From an uncultured Treponema sp. (lineage in GTDB: Bacteria; Spirochaetota; Spirochaetia; Treponematales; Treponemataceae), in NCBI GenBank assembly GCA_910584475.1, contig CAJUBD010000004.1, positions 124,001-188,000 on the forward strand: a stretch of 64,000 bases of DNA, written 5' to 3'. The position numbers and the translations under genes are program-made. Shown piece after piece: positions 42,608-50,584 of the stretch. Within the stretch, counting starts at the first letter, position 1. Every line of letters starts with the position of its first letter. The notes beneath the pieces are model-generated. The model searched no databases. It had not been told where the DNA came from and saw only the letters and a list, made by a program, of their open reading frames with translations.

Positions 42608-44485
42608 ATGTACAAAGTAAAGCATATTTTTTTCATATTTTTACTTGTAATTGGTAGATTATATGCATCTCCTGTTACAATCAATCCGAACGCGCCTGAG
42701 CATTCAATCTTTCAATTGAGCGCACTTGAAAAAGAAGCCGCCGTCTCTCCGCAATTTGAAATTCAATCGCTTCGTGTTTTGTATACAATCTGCAATGAAT
42801 ATGACATTGTGATATATGAAGAGGTGAAAATTACAAAACCTGAGGATATTCCAGAATATTTTTTTACAGAAAAAAGTGTTTTTTATACACGGATTCCTGA
42901 ATTTTCATGGAGTGGAAGAGATGTAAATGGAAATACCGTTCCTGATGGTGAATATCAGCTTTCTGTCCAACTTATTAATGGAAAAAAAGAATTGCTTAAA
43001 GGCGCATCAGGTCGGTCTATAATTCCAGAACAAAAATATAAAATTATTGTGGACACTATATCGCCGAACTTCAAGCTTGCTGTACAGCCTGTTCCCGAAA
43101 TTTCACCCACAAGGAATACAGATATTTCTTCCATGCTTTTTTATACAGAAGGTGATTTTGCATCATCATGGAAACTAGATATTTTTCTTGTTGGTTCAGA
43201 AAATCCTGTTTTTTCTTCTGGAGATATAAAAGCAGAGCAGTTTAATTCAGAATCGTGTCCTATGCCTACAATAGTGTGGAATACAAAGGATATAACAGGT
43301 AATTTTATTGCCTCAGTGACAGCAGTTGATTCTGTTCTAAACAGTTCGGAACAAAAAATTCTTTTTACTCTTCATGGAACTGATGAATTGGAAAAGAAAA
43401 ATCGTATTGAACTTGCGAATATGATAACGCTTTTCGGTATCCTAAAAGATACATTTTCAGGAGGTTCAGTGAATTTGGAAAATACAATCTATAATACTGT
43501 CTGCCTCCCAAATGGACTTATTCCGCATGATTCTCAATATGGAATTTTATTTAGAAATTCCGACGGAGAAGTATTTGTTCCGCTAGAAGAAAATTCAGAT
43601 GTTGTTTCATGGACAATACATCAAGAAGACTTGCCTATCGGAACCTATTCAGTGTCATTATATTCTGAACTCAACGGACAGAAACAGGAAATTTTTTTAG
43701 GAAAATTTCTTGTAAAAAATGATTCGTTATTTCCACCGGAAAAGGCACATATTACTGTTGGAATACCGCAATATATATATGAAGATGAACTTGAGTCTGA
43801 AAAAAACTTCCTTTCTTTAAAAATTACCTTGCTTGACGAACCTGTTTATACAGATTCTTGGTCTGTAGATATTTTTGATAGGAATGAAAATTGGATTGCA
43901 AATCTTGATAGTGGAACAGGAGATGTTTCTTCGGCTTTCGAGAATGAGTTGAAATGGAATGGTAGAGATTCCACAGGGAATTTAGTTGTATTCTCTGGAA
44001 TGGAGTATATAGTGAAACTATTTGTCAATGGAATCAATATAGCTTCCCACCATTTTAATGCATGTCTTGTTTTACAAAAAGAATCGGATAGTCAAAGTCA
44101 GATTATTATTCCTGACATTATTTTCCCGGCAAATGAAAATGAACTGATAAGCGATGAACAGTTTTTTCTTCAGAATTATGAAATCCTTCGTGCGGTTATA
44201 AATATTGCCGGCTCATTACCAGAAGAATCAAACAAGATTGTAATCGAGGGATTTGCAAATCCTATTACCTATCCTGACCAAAATGCAATGGAAAAGGAAG
44301 AACGGGAAAGCTTGATTCCACTTTCATTGGAACGGGCTGTTACGGTAAAAAGAATGCTTGTTTTGATGGGAGTTCCTGAAAACCGTATGGAAACGGTTGC
44401 GGGTGGAGGATTAAAATGGGTTTCTTCTCCCAGTGATGAAAATGAAAAATATAGGAATAGAAGAATTCATTTTTATATTAAGTGA
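42608..44485 (+). CDS. OmpA-family C-terminal protein with FlgD-like Ig domains
   Basis: 625 aa, exported (MYKVKHIFFIFLLVIGRLYASP). At least two or three Ig-like domains of FlgD type are seen from their W-x-G-R-D-x-x-G-N pattern: FSWSGRDVNGNTVPDGEYQLSV and LKWNGRDSTGNLVVFSGMEYIV, plus IVWNTKDITGNFIASV. The C-terminal 130 residues resemble an OmpA-like peptidoglycan-binding domain (IVIEGFANPI...LERAVTVKRMLVLMGVPENRME...NRRIHFYIK), here with an insertion after the first strand. Likely links peptidoglycan to surface or periplasmic partners. ATG 42608 preferred over TTG 42599. Confidence 0.82.
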   Translation: MYKVKHIFFIFLLVIGRLYASPVTINPNAPEHSIFQLSALEKEAAVSPQFEIQSLRVLYTICNEYDIVIYEEVKITKPEDIPEYFFTEKSVFYTRIPEFSWSGRDVNGNTVPDGEYQLSVQLINGKKELLKGASGRSIIPEQKYKIIVDTISPNFKLAVQPVPEISPTRNTDISSMLFYTEGDFASSWKLDIFLVGSENPVFSSGDIKAEQFNSESCPMPTIVWNTKDITGNFIASVTAVDSVLNSSEQKILFTLHGTDELEKKNRIELANMITLFGILKDTFSGGSVNLENTIYNTVCLPNGLIPHDSQYGILFRNSDGEVFVPLEENSDVVSWTIHQEDLPIGTYSVSLYSELNGQKQEIFLGKFLVKNDSLFPPEKAHITVGIPQYIYEDELESEKNFLSLKITLLDEPVYTDSWSVDIFDRNENWIANLDSGTGDVSSAFENELKWNGRDSTGNLVVFSGMEYIVKLFVNGINIASHHFNACLVLQKESDSQSQIIIPDIIFPANENELISDEQFFLQNYEILRAVINIAGSLPEESNKIVIEGFANPITYPDQNAMEKEERESLIPLSLERAVTVKRMLVLMGVPENRMETVAGGGLKWVSSPSDENEKYRNRRIHFYIK

Positions 44486-44492
44486 GTGCAAT

Positions 44493-46262
44493 ATGAAAAA
44501 AAAATATGTTTTTAGATGGATTTCCTGTTTTCTACTGAACTGTATTATATGCTTTTTATGTCAATCCTGTGCTTCCACGCAGTTTTCAGATGTGCAGGAT
44601 TTATTTTCAGTAGATACAGGAAAATACAAAGGGGATTTTGATGCTTCGTTGTTTTATGCTGTAAAGAATAATGACCTTGCCTCTGTAAGGGAGTATTTGT
44701 CACATAATGCGAACCCCAATGTTTCAGACAGATTGGGACAGTCCGCTCTAATGTGGGCATGCTGGAATGGAAACAAATCTATTGTAATCGATTTGCTTGA
44801 ATATAAATCTTCGTGCTTCAAAAAATCAAAGCATAACATTCCTCTTTCCGCAGACTGCAATGCAGAAAGTAATTTTTCCTATACGGCATTGATGTGCGCA
44901 GCGCATACAGGAAATGTCGAGATTTTTGATTTCTTATTATCAAAAAAAGCGCATACAAATAACATTGATAAAAATGCTGAGTCATTACTACACAAAGCCG
45001 TTAAATCAGGTTCTGTGAATATGATGAAGCGAATTATTTCCCTTGTTTCAAATTCTTCTTCTGGAATTAATCTTGATGGGCAGAATAGAAATGGGTTGAC
45101 CGCACTTCATTATGCTGTACTTTTAAAGCAGACTGAATTTGTAACACTGCTTCTTGAGTCAGGCGCAAATCCGAACATTCCGTCAGATGATTCTTTATAT
45201 CCATTATTTTCCTCAATAAATAATAGAACATATTTGATTTTCAGTGAGCTTCTTCAGAATGAAAATACCAATTGTGATGTGCGATACGAAAACCTTTCCC
45301 TTGAAGAATATCTTCAAAAGTCTGTTTCTATGCAAAGTTATAAAGGTGGGCTTGAGCATTTTACATCGGCGTTGGAGCGAAAGCGAAAAGGAATTCCTAT
45401 AGATGATGGAACATATAAAAAGCAATTGGACTTCTTTTATTCTGCGATAGAAAAAAAGAGCCTTTCTCTTGACGAACTGAAGCCGATGTGTGATAAATAT
45501 CTTTCAGAAATTATGACAATTGAGTCAGGGCGAACACCCCTTATTGCTATTGCCGTGAACAACTGCAATTCCAAGCTTTTAGGGTATCTAATGGAGCAGG
45601 GAATCGGACTTCCACCTTCATCAGGCGACATCTTGATTTATGCCTGCAAAAGATGGAGCGATAACAGAAATACCACAGAATGCATCAACCTGCTTATTGA
45701 CAATTGGTTTTCATTTCCTCAGCTTGCAGTTACAAATACAGATATAAACGGAAAAACAGGTCTGATGTATATTCTCGACAATGATGAATTACAAAATGCT
45801 ATTTCTTGGAAACGCGTGAAAAAACTATTGGATATTGCACGGAATGAAAGTATGCTGAACCAATGTGATGAAAATGGTAATAATCTTGTATATTATGCAT
45901 TGAAATCTAACTCTCCTGAAAGAAACCAGCTCTTTGACTATCTGTTTTATCATTCTATTTTATCAAATCCAGAAAAGAGGGTGAATGGAAAAACATCTTT
46001 TTTGGAATTTTCATATCGGAATAGATTTTTCTATGCAACAAAAAAACTTTTAGACTGCGATAAAATTGACTGCGAATATACTAACGAAATCGGAAAAACA
46101 ATAGAAGATATTTTAAGAGAGGACTTAGAGAATCCTCAAAAACAAAAGATTCGTTCCCCACAGGAAACTATTGAAATTGAAGAGATGTTGAATATATGCG
46201 TCAGAAGAAAAACGCAGTTTGACATTACATTGTTCAGCCCCCGCTGGAATGGGGTATGGTGA
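44493..46262 (+). CDS. Ankyrin-repeat lipoprotein 3
   Basis: 589 aa with a lipoprotein signal (CFLLNCIICFLCQSC). Ankyrin units are clear in the first half: LGQSALMWACWNGNKSIVID, FSYTALMCAAHTGNVEIFDF, NGLTALHYAVLLKQTEFVTL. In the second half they are degenerate (NGNNLVYYALKSNSPERNQL). It starts eight bases after the OmpA-like stop. The last residues (FSPRWNGVW) run into a more GC-rich segment, so the true C-terminus may have been altered by a junction there. Confidence 0.83.
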   Translation: MKKKYVFRWISCFLLNCIICFLCQSCASTQFSDVQDLFSVDTGKYKGDFDASLFYAVKNNDLASVREYLSHNANPNVSDRLGQSALMWACWNGNKSIVIDLLEYKSSCFKKSKHNIPLSADCNAESNFSYTALMCAAHTGNVEIFDFLLSKKAHTNNIDKNAESLLHKAVKSGSVNMMKRIISLVSNSSSGINLDGQNRNGLTALHYAVLLKQTEFVTLLLESGANPNIPSDDSLYPLFSSINNRTYLIFSELLQNENTNCDVRYENLSLEEYLQKSVSMQSYKGGLEHFTSALERKRKGIPIDDGTYKKQLDFFYSAIEKKSLSLDELKPMCDKYLSEIMTIESGRTPLIAIAVNNCNSKLLGYLMEQGIGLPPSSGDILIYACKRWSDNRNTTECINLLIDNWFSFPQLAVTNTDINGKTGLMYILDNDELQNAISWKRVKKLLDIARNESMLNQCDENGNNLVYYALKSNSPERNQLFDYLFYHSILSNPEKRVNGKTSFLEFSYRNRFFYATKKLLDCDKIDCEYTNEIGKTIEDILREDLENPQKQKIRSPQETIEIEEMLNICVRRKTQFDITLFSPRWNGVW

Positions 46263-46292
46263 AGACGGAAGCGAAGCGAACGGCTGAACCTA

Positions 46293-46313
46293 GGGGAAAG
46301 GCTTTTCCCCTCT
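46293..46313 (+). terminator. Weak terminator after ankyrin 3
   Basis: GGGGAAA / TTTCCCC with a four-base loop followed by TCTTAT; short T run. Confidence 0.4.
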
Positions 46314-46358
46314 TATATGTGCTGGTTGTTTTCACAGAGAGAGAATATGCCCGCCACC

Positions 46359-46387
46359 TTGCATTTTTCATCAATTTATTTTAACAT
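46359..46387 (+). promoter_or_regulatory. tlpA-like gene promoter, leaderless type
   Basis: -35 TTGCAT (46359-46364), 17-bp spacer, -10 TAACAT (46382-46387), six bases, ATG 46394. Confidence 0.6.
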
Positions 46388-46393
46388 AGTATT

Positions 46394-46882
46394 ATGAAAC
46401 AGTTTTTTCTTTCAATTGCATTGCTTTTTGCGGCGACGGCATTGTTCGCCCAAAATGTTTCCTTTTCCTCCACCGACCTTGACGGAAATAAAATTACGGA
46501 CGCGATTTTTTCAGAGGCCGATGTCACGGTTGTGAATGTGTGGGGGACATTTTGTCCGCCGTGCATCCGCGAAATGCCGGAGCTCGCCGCGTGGCAGAAA
46601 TCCATGCCTGAGAATGTGCGGATTATCGGGATTGTGTGTGATGTGAATTCCACAGGCGATTCGCGCGGCGTTTCAAACGCAAAGGCGATTCTCAAGAGGG
46701 CGGGCGCGACTTTCACGAACATCGTGGCGGACGCAAGTCTTGCGACGCTTTTAAGCGGAATCCAATTTGTTCCCACTACTTTTCTTGTTGACAAAAACGG
46801 CGACATTGTGGGCGAGATGATTGTCGGCGCACAAGTGGATAAATACAAAAAGGCGGTCGAGGACTATCTTGCAAACAGATAA
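46394..46882 (+). CDS. TlpA/ResA-like periplasmic thioredoxin
   Basis: 162 aa with signal peptide MKQFFLSIALLFAATALFA and a thioredoxin fold. The redox motif is CPPC in NVWGTFCPPCIREMPEL, and the cis-Pro is in GIQFVPTTFLVDKNGDIVG. Likely reduces disulfides or haem-linked thiols outside the membrane. Single gene with its own leaderless-type promoter. Confidence 0.9.
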   Translation: MKQFFLSIALLFAATALFAQNVSFSSTDLDGNKITDAIFSEADVTVVNVWGTFCPPCIREMPELAAWQKSMPENVRIIGIVCDVNSTGDSRGVSNAKAILKRAGATFTNIVADASLATLLSGIQFVPTTFLVDKNGDIVGEMIVGAQVDKYKKAVEDYLANR

Positions 46883-46952
46883 AGGCAACTCCATGAACGC
46901 AAATGGAATGCAGGGCGAATTTAGGAAGACGATAAAGACAAAAGGTTTCGAT

Positions 46953-47370
46953 GAATGTTTAAAATCCGCGCTGAAATGGCGCACAAGTTTTGCGACTTGC
47001 TACCGAGTTTTTCACTTTATTTTTTTGCTTTTTGCGAAAAACTCGCGTTGCTGATTTTAATAAGAGTTTGCTACACAAACTCGCTTGTTTGTCATTGTCG
47101 GGCTTGACCCGACAATCTATTTTGTACTTACCCGCGTCGAACAAGTTGCAACGTGGGCGAAATTAAGTTCCTCGGAAATTGAGATTTCCTTCGGACTTAA
47201 TTTTTAAAGGAATGTTTAAAATCCGCGCTGAAATGGCGCGCGGATTTTAATCTCGAGTTTTGTTCCAAAACCTCGTTTATTGAATTGCCCGCATCGCAAC
47301 AAGTTGCTAACGCGGGCGAAATTAAGTTCCTCGGAAATTGACATTTCCTTCGGACTTAATTTTTAAGGAA
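46953..47370 (+). repeat. Two multi-hairpin modules before the TPM genes
   Basis: AATGTTTAAAATCCGCGCTG begins at about 46955 and again at 47213, each with apex GAAATGGCGC. The first copy contains GTCGGGCTTGACCCGAC (about 47098-47114), and its 50-bp surroundings match 12.54-12.59 kb with one mismatch seen. The pair CTCGGAAATTGAGATTTCC / GGACTTAATTTTTAA occurs twice. The second module ends in TTTTTAAGGAAG at the RBS of the next gene. No gene in 46883-47377. Confidence 0.58.
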
Positions 47371-47377
47371 GAAGAAA

Positions 47378-48076
47378 TTGGACACAAAGACTTTGGTCAA
47401 AAAACTGAACTTAAGTGACGATGCGCTTGAGCGAATAAAAGACTCGATTAAAAATGCGGAAAGCAAAACTTTAGGCGAAATCGTAATCGCAGTAACGGCT
47501 GAAAGCAGCGACTATTCTTTTTGGGAGCTTTTTGCCGCGCTGATTGTTTCGCTCGCAATCACAATCGTTGCGCTGCCTTTCGCGAAGCCGATTCGCGCGT
47601 TCTACGAAAGCCTAAATTGGAGCAGCCCAGAATGGTATTTGCCGGCCATTTATGGCTTTGCGAGTTTTTGCTTGATTTTGTTGCTTTTCTTTTTGTTCAA
47701 CATCATTCCGGCTTTAGACAGAATCGTCATTCCGAAATTTTTCAAGCAAAAAGAAGTGAGCGCGCGTGCAATGCGAGCATTCGCCGAATGCGGAATTTAT
47801 TCTACGCGTGAGCACACGGGCATTTTGATTTTCGTTTCGTTCTTGGAAAGACAAGTCCGAATAATCGCGGACGAAGGAATTGCAAAAAAAATCGGAAGCG
47901 ACTTATGGAATATAATCGCGGATTCGCTTGCGGCGGAACTCGGCAAAAAGAATACCGAAGGCGCGTTTCGTGACGCGGCGGAAAAATGCGGCGAACTTTT
48001 GGCGCAATATTTTCCCGCTGGCGAAAACGACAATCTTGACGAACTGGACAACAGCCTCGTGATTTTGGAAAAATAA
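47378..48076 (+). CDS. TPM-domain membrane protein
   Basis: 232 aa. N-terminal helix, then AESKTLGEIVIAVTAESSDYSFWELFAALIVSLAITIVALPF with one or two membrane helices and a second hydrophobic span (AIYGFASFCLILLLFFLFNII). The C-terminal part (FAECGIYSTREHTGILIFVSFLERQVRIIADEGIAKKIG) matches the TPM/YgcG-type fold of the next gene. TTG 47378 is behind AAGGAAG. Function of the family is not settled (suggested roles in envelope or photosystem repair in other lineages). Confidence 0.78.
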   Translation: MDTKTLVKKLNLSDDALERIKDSIKNAESKTLGEIVIAVTAESSDYSFWELFAALIVSLAITIVALPFAKPIRAFYESLNWSSPEWYLPAIYGFASFCLILLLFFLFNIIPALDRIVIPKFFKQKEVSARAMRAFAECGIYSTREHTGILIFVSFLERQVRIIADEGIAKKIGSDLWNIIADSLAAELGKKNTEGAFRDAAEKCGELLAQYFPAGENDNLDELDNSLVILEK

Positions 48077-48098
48077 AAACTTGCGAAAAGGAAAAACT

Positions 48099-48893
48099 AT
48101 GCAAAAAAAACTGAGCGCAATTTTCATTTTTTTGACTTTGCTTTGCGCAAATTTTTTCGCGCTGGAAATTCCAGCTTTGACAGGTCCAGTCGTGGACAAT
48201 GCGAAAATTATGTCGGACGCAAAGCGGCAGGAACTCGAACAGTTCCTTCTTTCGTTCGACAAAAATTCTTCGGCGCAAATTGCCGTTCTGACGATTCCTT
48301 CGCTCAAAGGCGAATCGCTTGAAGAATATTCAATCCGAGTGGCGCGCGAATGGGGTTTGGGAAACGCCGAGGACAGCAAGGGAGTTTTGCTTTTGGTCGC
48401 TTTCAACGAAAAAAAAATCCGCATTGAAACCGGCTATGGCGTGGAGGGGGATTTGACCGACGCGAAATGCGGAATGATAATTCGCAATGTAATCGCGCCG
48501 AATTTTCAAAATGGAAAATATTCGGAAGGCATCATAAAAGGCGCAAAGGCAATCGCGAAAATCATCGCGCCAGACGCGCAAAATTCCGATGGCATCAGCA
48601 TCGAAGAAAGTTCTGAAATCGACACGATTGCGATAATCGCCATGATTATTTTTTTCACGCTGTATTTCATAATGTTCACTGGAATGCTTTCCACGAAATT
48701 TCATGTTTTGCGCCGCTGGGTTCCGTGGGCACCGTTTTTTGTGAGCCGAGCAAATCATCCGCGAAGCAACACGCCGCATTACACAGGCGGTGGATTTCAT
48801 TCTGGTGGAAGCGGATTCGGAGGTTCTTCTCACGGTGGCTTCAGTGGTGGGGGCGGCGGATTTGGAGGCGGCGGCGCGAGCGGCGGCTGGTAG
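48099..48893 (+). CDS. YgcG-like TPM-domain protein with Gly-rich tail
   Basis: 264 aa: signal peptide (MQKKLSAIFIFLTLLCANFFA), TPM domain (about 25-165: VDNAKIMSDAKRQELEQFLLSFDKNSSAQIAVLTIPSL; RIETGYGVEGDLTDAKCGMIIRNVIAPNFQNG), one membrane helix (IAIIAMIIFFTLYFIMFTGML) and a tail of Gly, Ser and Phe (GGGFHSGGSGFGGSSHGGF). This is the standard layout of the YgcG family. It follows the first TPM gene by 22 nt; the two are likely one operon. Confidence 0.88.
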   Translation: MQKKLSAIFIFLTLLCANFFALEIPALTGPVVDNAKIMSDAKRQELEQFLLSFDKNSSAQIAVLTIPSLKGESLEEYSIRVAREWGLGNAEDSKGVLLLVAFNEKKIRIETGYGVEGDLTDAKCGMIIRNVIAPNFQNGKYSEGIIKGAKAIAKIIAPDAQNSDGISIEESSEIDTIAIIAMIIFFTLYFIMFTGMLSTKFHVLRRWVPWAPFFVSRANHPRSNTPHYTGGGFHSGGSGFGGSSHGGFSGGGGGFGGGGASGGW

Positions 48894-49203
48894 AATGGCG
48901 GGAAAATCGCAGTAAATGCGCTTGAGTTTTCGTCAAGGGCTTGCATCAACAAATTCGGAGACAAAATCACCTTTAGACATTTCATTGCGAAACGCATTTC
49001 AGTAACTCTAAAGTTCGTTTCGCACGATCCGCAAGACGAATTTCCTAACGCGCTTTCTGCCTTGCTGAAATAAAAACAGGGCAGAAATAATTTTTTTCTT
49101 CAAATTCAATCCATAACTAAAACTTATCAATTCAATAAAAACAATATATTGGAATATTTTGCTTCGCCTTGCTTATATTTAAAAAAGAATGACCTCCTTA
49201 AGG
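48894..49203. other. Gene-free stretch with decayed module
   Basis: Contains GACATTTCATTGCGAAACGC (about 48984-49003) and scattered arms of the hairpin family but no complete copy. AT-rich from 49080. No gene supported. Confidence 0.35.
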
Positions 49204-49247
49204 AATCAGGCATCGTAGGAAACTTCGGTTTCCGAGGATGTTTGATT
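49204..49247 (+). ncRNA. Strong stand-alone hairpin with TTCG tetraloop
   Basis: Outer stem AATCAGGCATC / GATGTTTGATT, a small internal loop, inner stem GGAAAC-TTCG-GTTTCC. It lies about 80 nt before a good RBS. It does not match a riboswitch class I know and differs from the module family. Confidence 0.3.
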
Positions 49248-49329
49248 TCATAAGCCAAGAGGTAATTTCAATAGGCGAGTTTTCTGTGAAACGACTTATA
49301 GTGACGAAAAAAACAAAAGGAGTGAAATT

Positions 49330-49548
49330 ATGTTGAACAATCTGATTTTGAGCGCATAAAGAATTCCGGCTCAAAATATTTTAAGGGTTTTGTTTTGTAC
49401 AAGCGGAATCGGCATGTTTGTTTTGGCGAATCTGCTCGCGCGAAAAAATAATGGCAAAAGCAAAAGCCCGATTTTCTCGCGCAGAATTACGAATTTTCCG
49501 CCTTTCAAAAGAAGACCGAATTGGAACCGTCCTTCGCGCGGAGCGTGA
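49330..49548 (+). pseudogene. Possible small membrane protein interrupted by a stop codon
   Basis: AAAAGGAG followed by ATG 49330 opens MLNNLILSA, then TAA at 49357, then the same frame stays open for 62 more codons (RIPAQNILRVLFCTSGIGMFVLANLLARK...), including one hydrophobic span. This looks like a small gene broken by one nonsense change, but no family supports it. Confidence 0.3.
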
Positions 49549-49558
49549 TTTGTTTTGC

Positions 49559-49592
49559 GAAAAAAGTGGTGGCAAGAATTTTTCCTGCCGCC
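49559..49592 (-). terminator. Terminator of the small exported peptide gene
   Basis: Minus strand: GGCGGCAGGAA / TTCTTGCCACC with a three-base loop and a following T run. Confidence 0.6.
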
Positions 49593-49610
49593 ATCATAAA
49601 ACAATTTTAC

Positions 49611-49773
49611 TTATTGCGCGGAAATTTTTATGACACCATCGTTCTCTGCGAAAACGACTTCGGGATTGTCTGCCAATGCAACGGTTTCCAAATCAGAAAG
49701 CAATTTCTGCCGTTGCTGTAAACGACGAAACCAACGCAACCACCAACAAAGAAAATAAAATTTTCTTTTTCAT
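49611..49773 (-). pseudogene. Small exported peptide, frameshifted
   Basis: GGAGGC then ATG 49773 gives a perfect signal peptide (MKKKILFSLLVVALVSSFTA) but the frame stops at 49693 after 26 codons. In the neighbouring frame the coding sense continues as KLLSDLETVALADNPEVVFAENDG and ends at 49611. A one-base indel near the cleavage site would join them into a peptide of about 53 aa. It has its own leader module and terminator, so the unit was once functional. Confidence 0.5.
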
Positions 49774-49787
49774 TTTTCGAGCCTCCT

Positions 49788-49955
49788 ATTGCTCAATAAT
49801 TTTTTCCCTGATTTTCAACATTGCAGAAAACATAAGTTTTCGAAAATATTGAAAAGGTTGTTTCGCAATGAAATGAGAAACAACAGGGAATAGATGAGTT
49901 TGCGACGCAAACTCAAATTAAAAATTGGCGCGACATTTTGGCGACAATTTTTAAT
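49788..49955 (-). promoter_or_regulatory. Multi-hairpin leader module before the frameshifted peptide
   Basis: Minus strand: hairpin 1 at 49917-49954 (ATTAAAAATTGTCGCC / GGCGCCAATTTTTAAT class, apex AAAATGTCGC), hairpin 2 at 49896-49914 (GAGTTTGCGTCGCAAACTC), hairpin 3 at 49857-49884 (GTTGTTTCTCATTTC / GCGAAACAAC), hairpin 4 at 49811-49854, then GGAGG. Confidence 0.6.
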
Positions 49956-50122
49956 ATTCGTAATGACAGTTTTTTCAAAAACCGTATTACGAAATATCGT
50001 TAATATTTTACGATAAAAATTATTATTTGTCAACGATAAAATTCAGTAAAATAAACGACAAAAATAAGTATTGGATTTTTGATGCTCGCGGAAATAAAAT
50101 CAAATTCTTTTGTTAAAAAATT

Positions 50123-50422
50123 ATGGATATTTTAGATAAAATCAGAAAACTGAGATTGGAAAGAAATTGGACAGAATATCAATTGGCGGAAAAATCAGGC
50201 TTGCCGCAATCTACAATTTCATCGTGGTACAGAAAAAATATGCAGCCGTCGGTTTCTTCCCTCGAAAAAATTTGCGCGGCGTTCAACATAACCATTTCGC
50301 AATTTTTCACGGACACTACGGCGGTGGAATTGACAGAACACCAAAGAAAAATTTTACGCGAAATAAATCGACTTTCAAAAAATCAGCAGGAAAAGCTTTT
50401 GCAATTTTTGAAGAGTTTCTAA
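50123..50422 (+). CDS. XRE-family HTH regulator
   Basis: 99 aa. Residues 5-60 form a Cro/CI-type helix-turn-helix (IRKLRLERNWTEYQLAEKSGLPQSTISSWYRKNMQPSVSSLEKICAAFNI). The rest is a short helical tail ending in Leu/Phe-rich residues. No neighbouring phage genes are visible, so the target is unknown. No RBS is evident before the ATG. Confidence 0.88.
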   Translation: MDILDKIRKLRLERNWTEYQLAEKSGLPQSTISSWYRKNMQPSVSSLEKICAAFNITISQFFTDTTAVELTEHQRKILREINRLSKNQQEKLLQFLKSF

Positions 50423-50481
50423 ATTAAAATTTTATCGCAAATTGCACCGCATTTTTTCGCAAACGCTTTCCAGAAAATAAA

Positions 50482-50514
50482 AAAAATCCGCACAAAATTC
50501 AACGCGGACTTTTC
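50482..50514 (+). terminator. Terminator after the XRE gene
   Basis: AAAAATCCGC / GCGGACTTTT with a 12-13 base loop and one mismatch. Confidence 0.5.
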
Positions 50515-50531
50515 ATTTCCAAAGCATTCAC

Positions 50532-50568
50532 AAAAAAGCGGCAGAGAATTTTTTCCCGCCGCTTTTTC
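50532..50568 (-). terminator. thrS terminator
   Basis: AAAAAGCGGC / GCCGCTTTTTT arms around a 15-base loop; near-symmetric. Confidence 0.75.
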
Positions 50569-50584
50569 GCTTATCTTGTAGAAA

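Noticed and set aside
49204..49330. Known riboswitch before the 49330 ORF
   Set aside because: The hairpin and flanks were compared from memory with ykkC, c-di-GMP, THF, fluoride, preQ1 and glycine types and none of their conserved cores are present.
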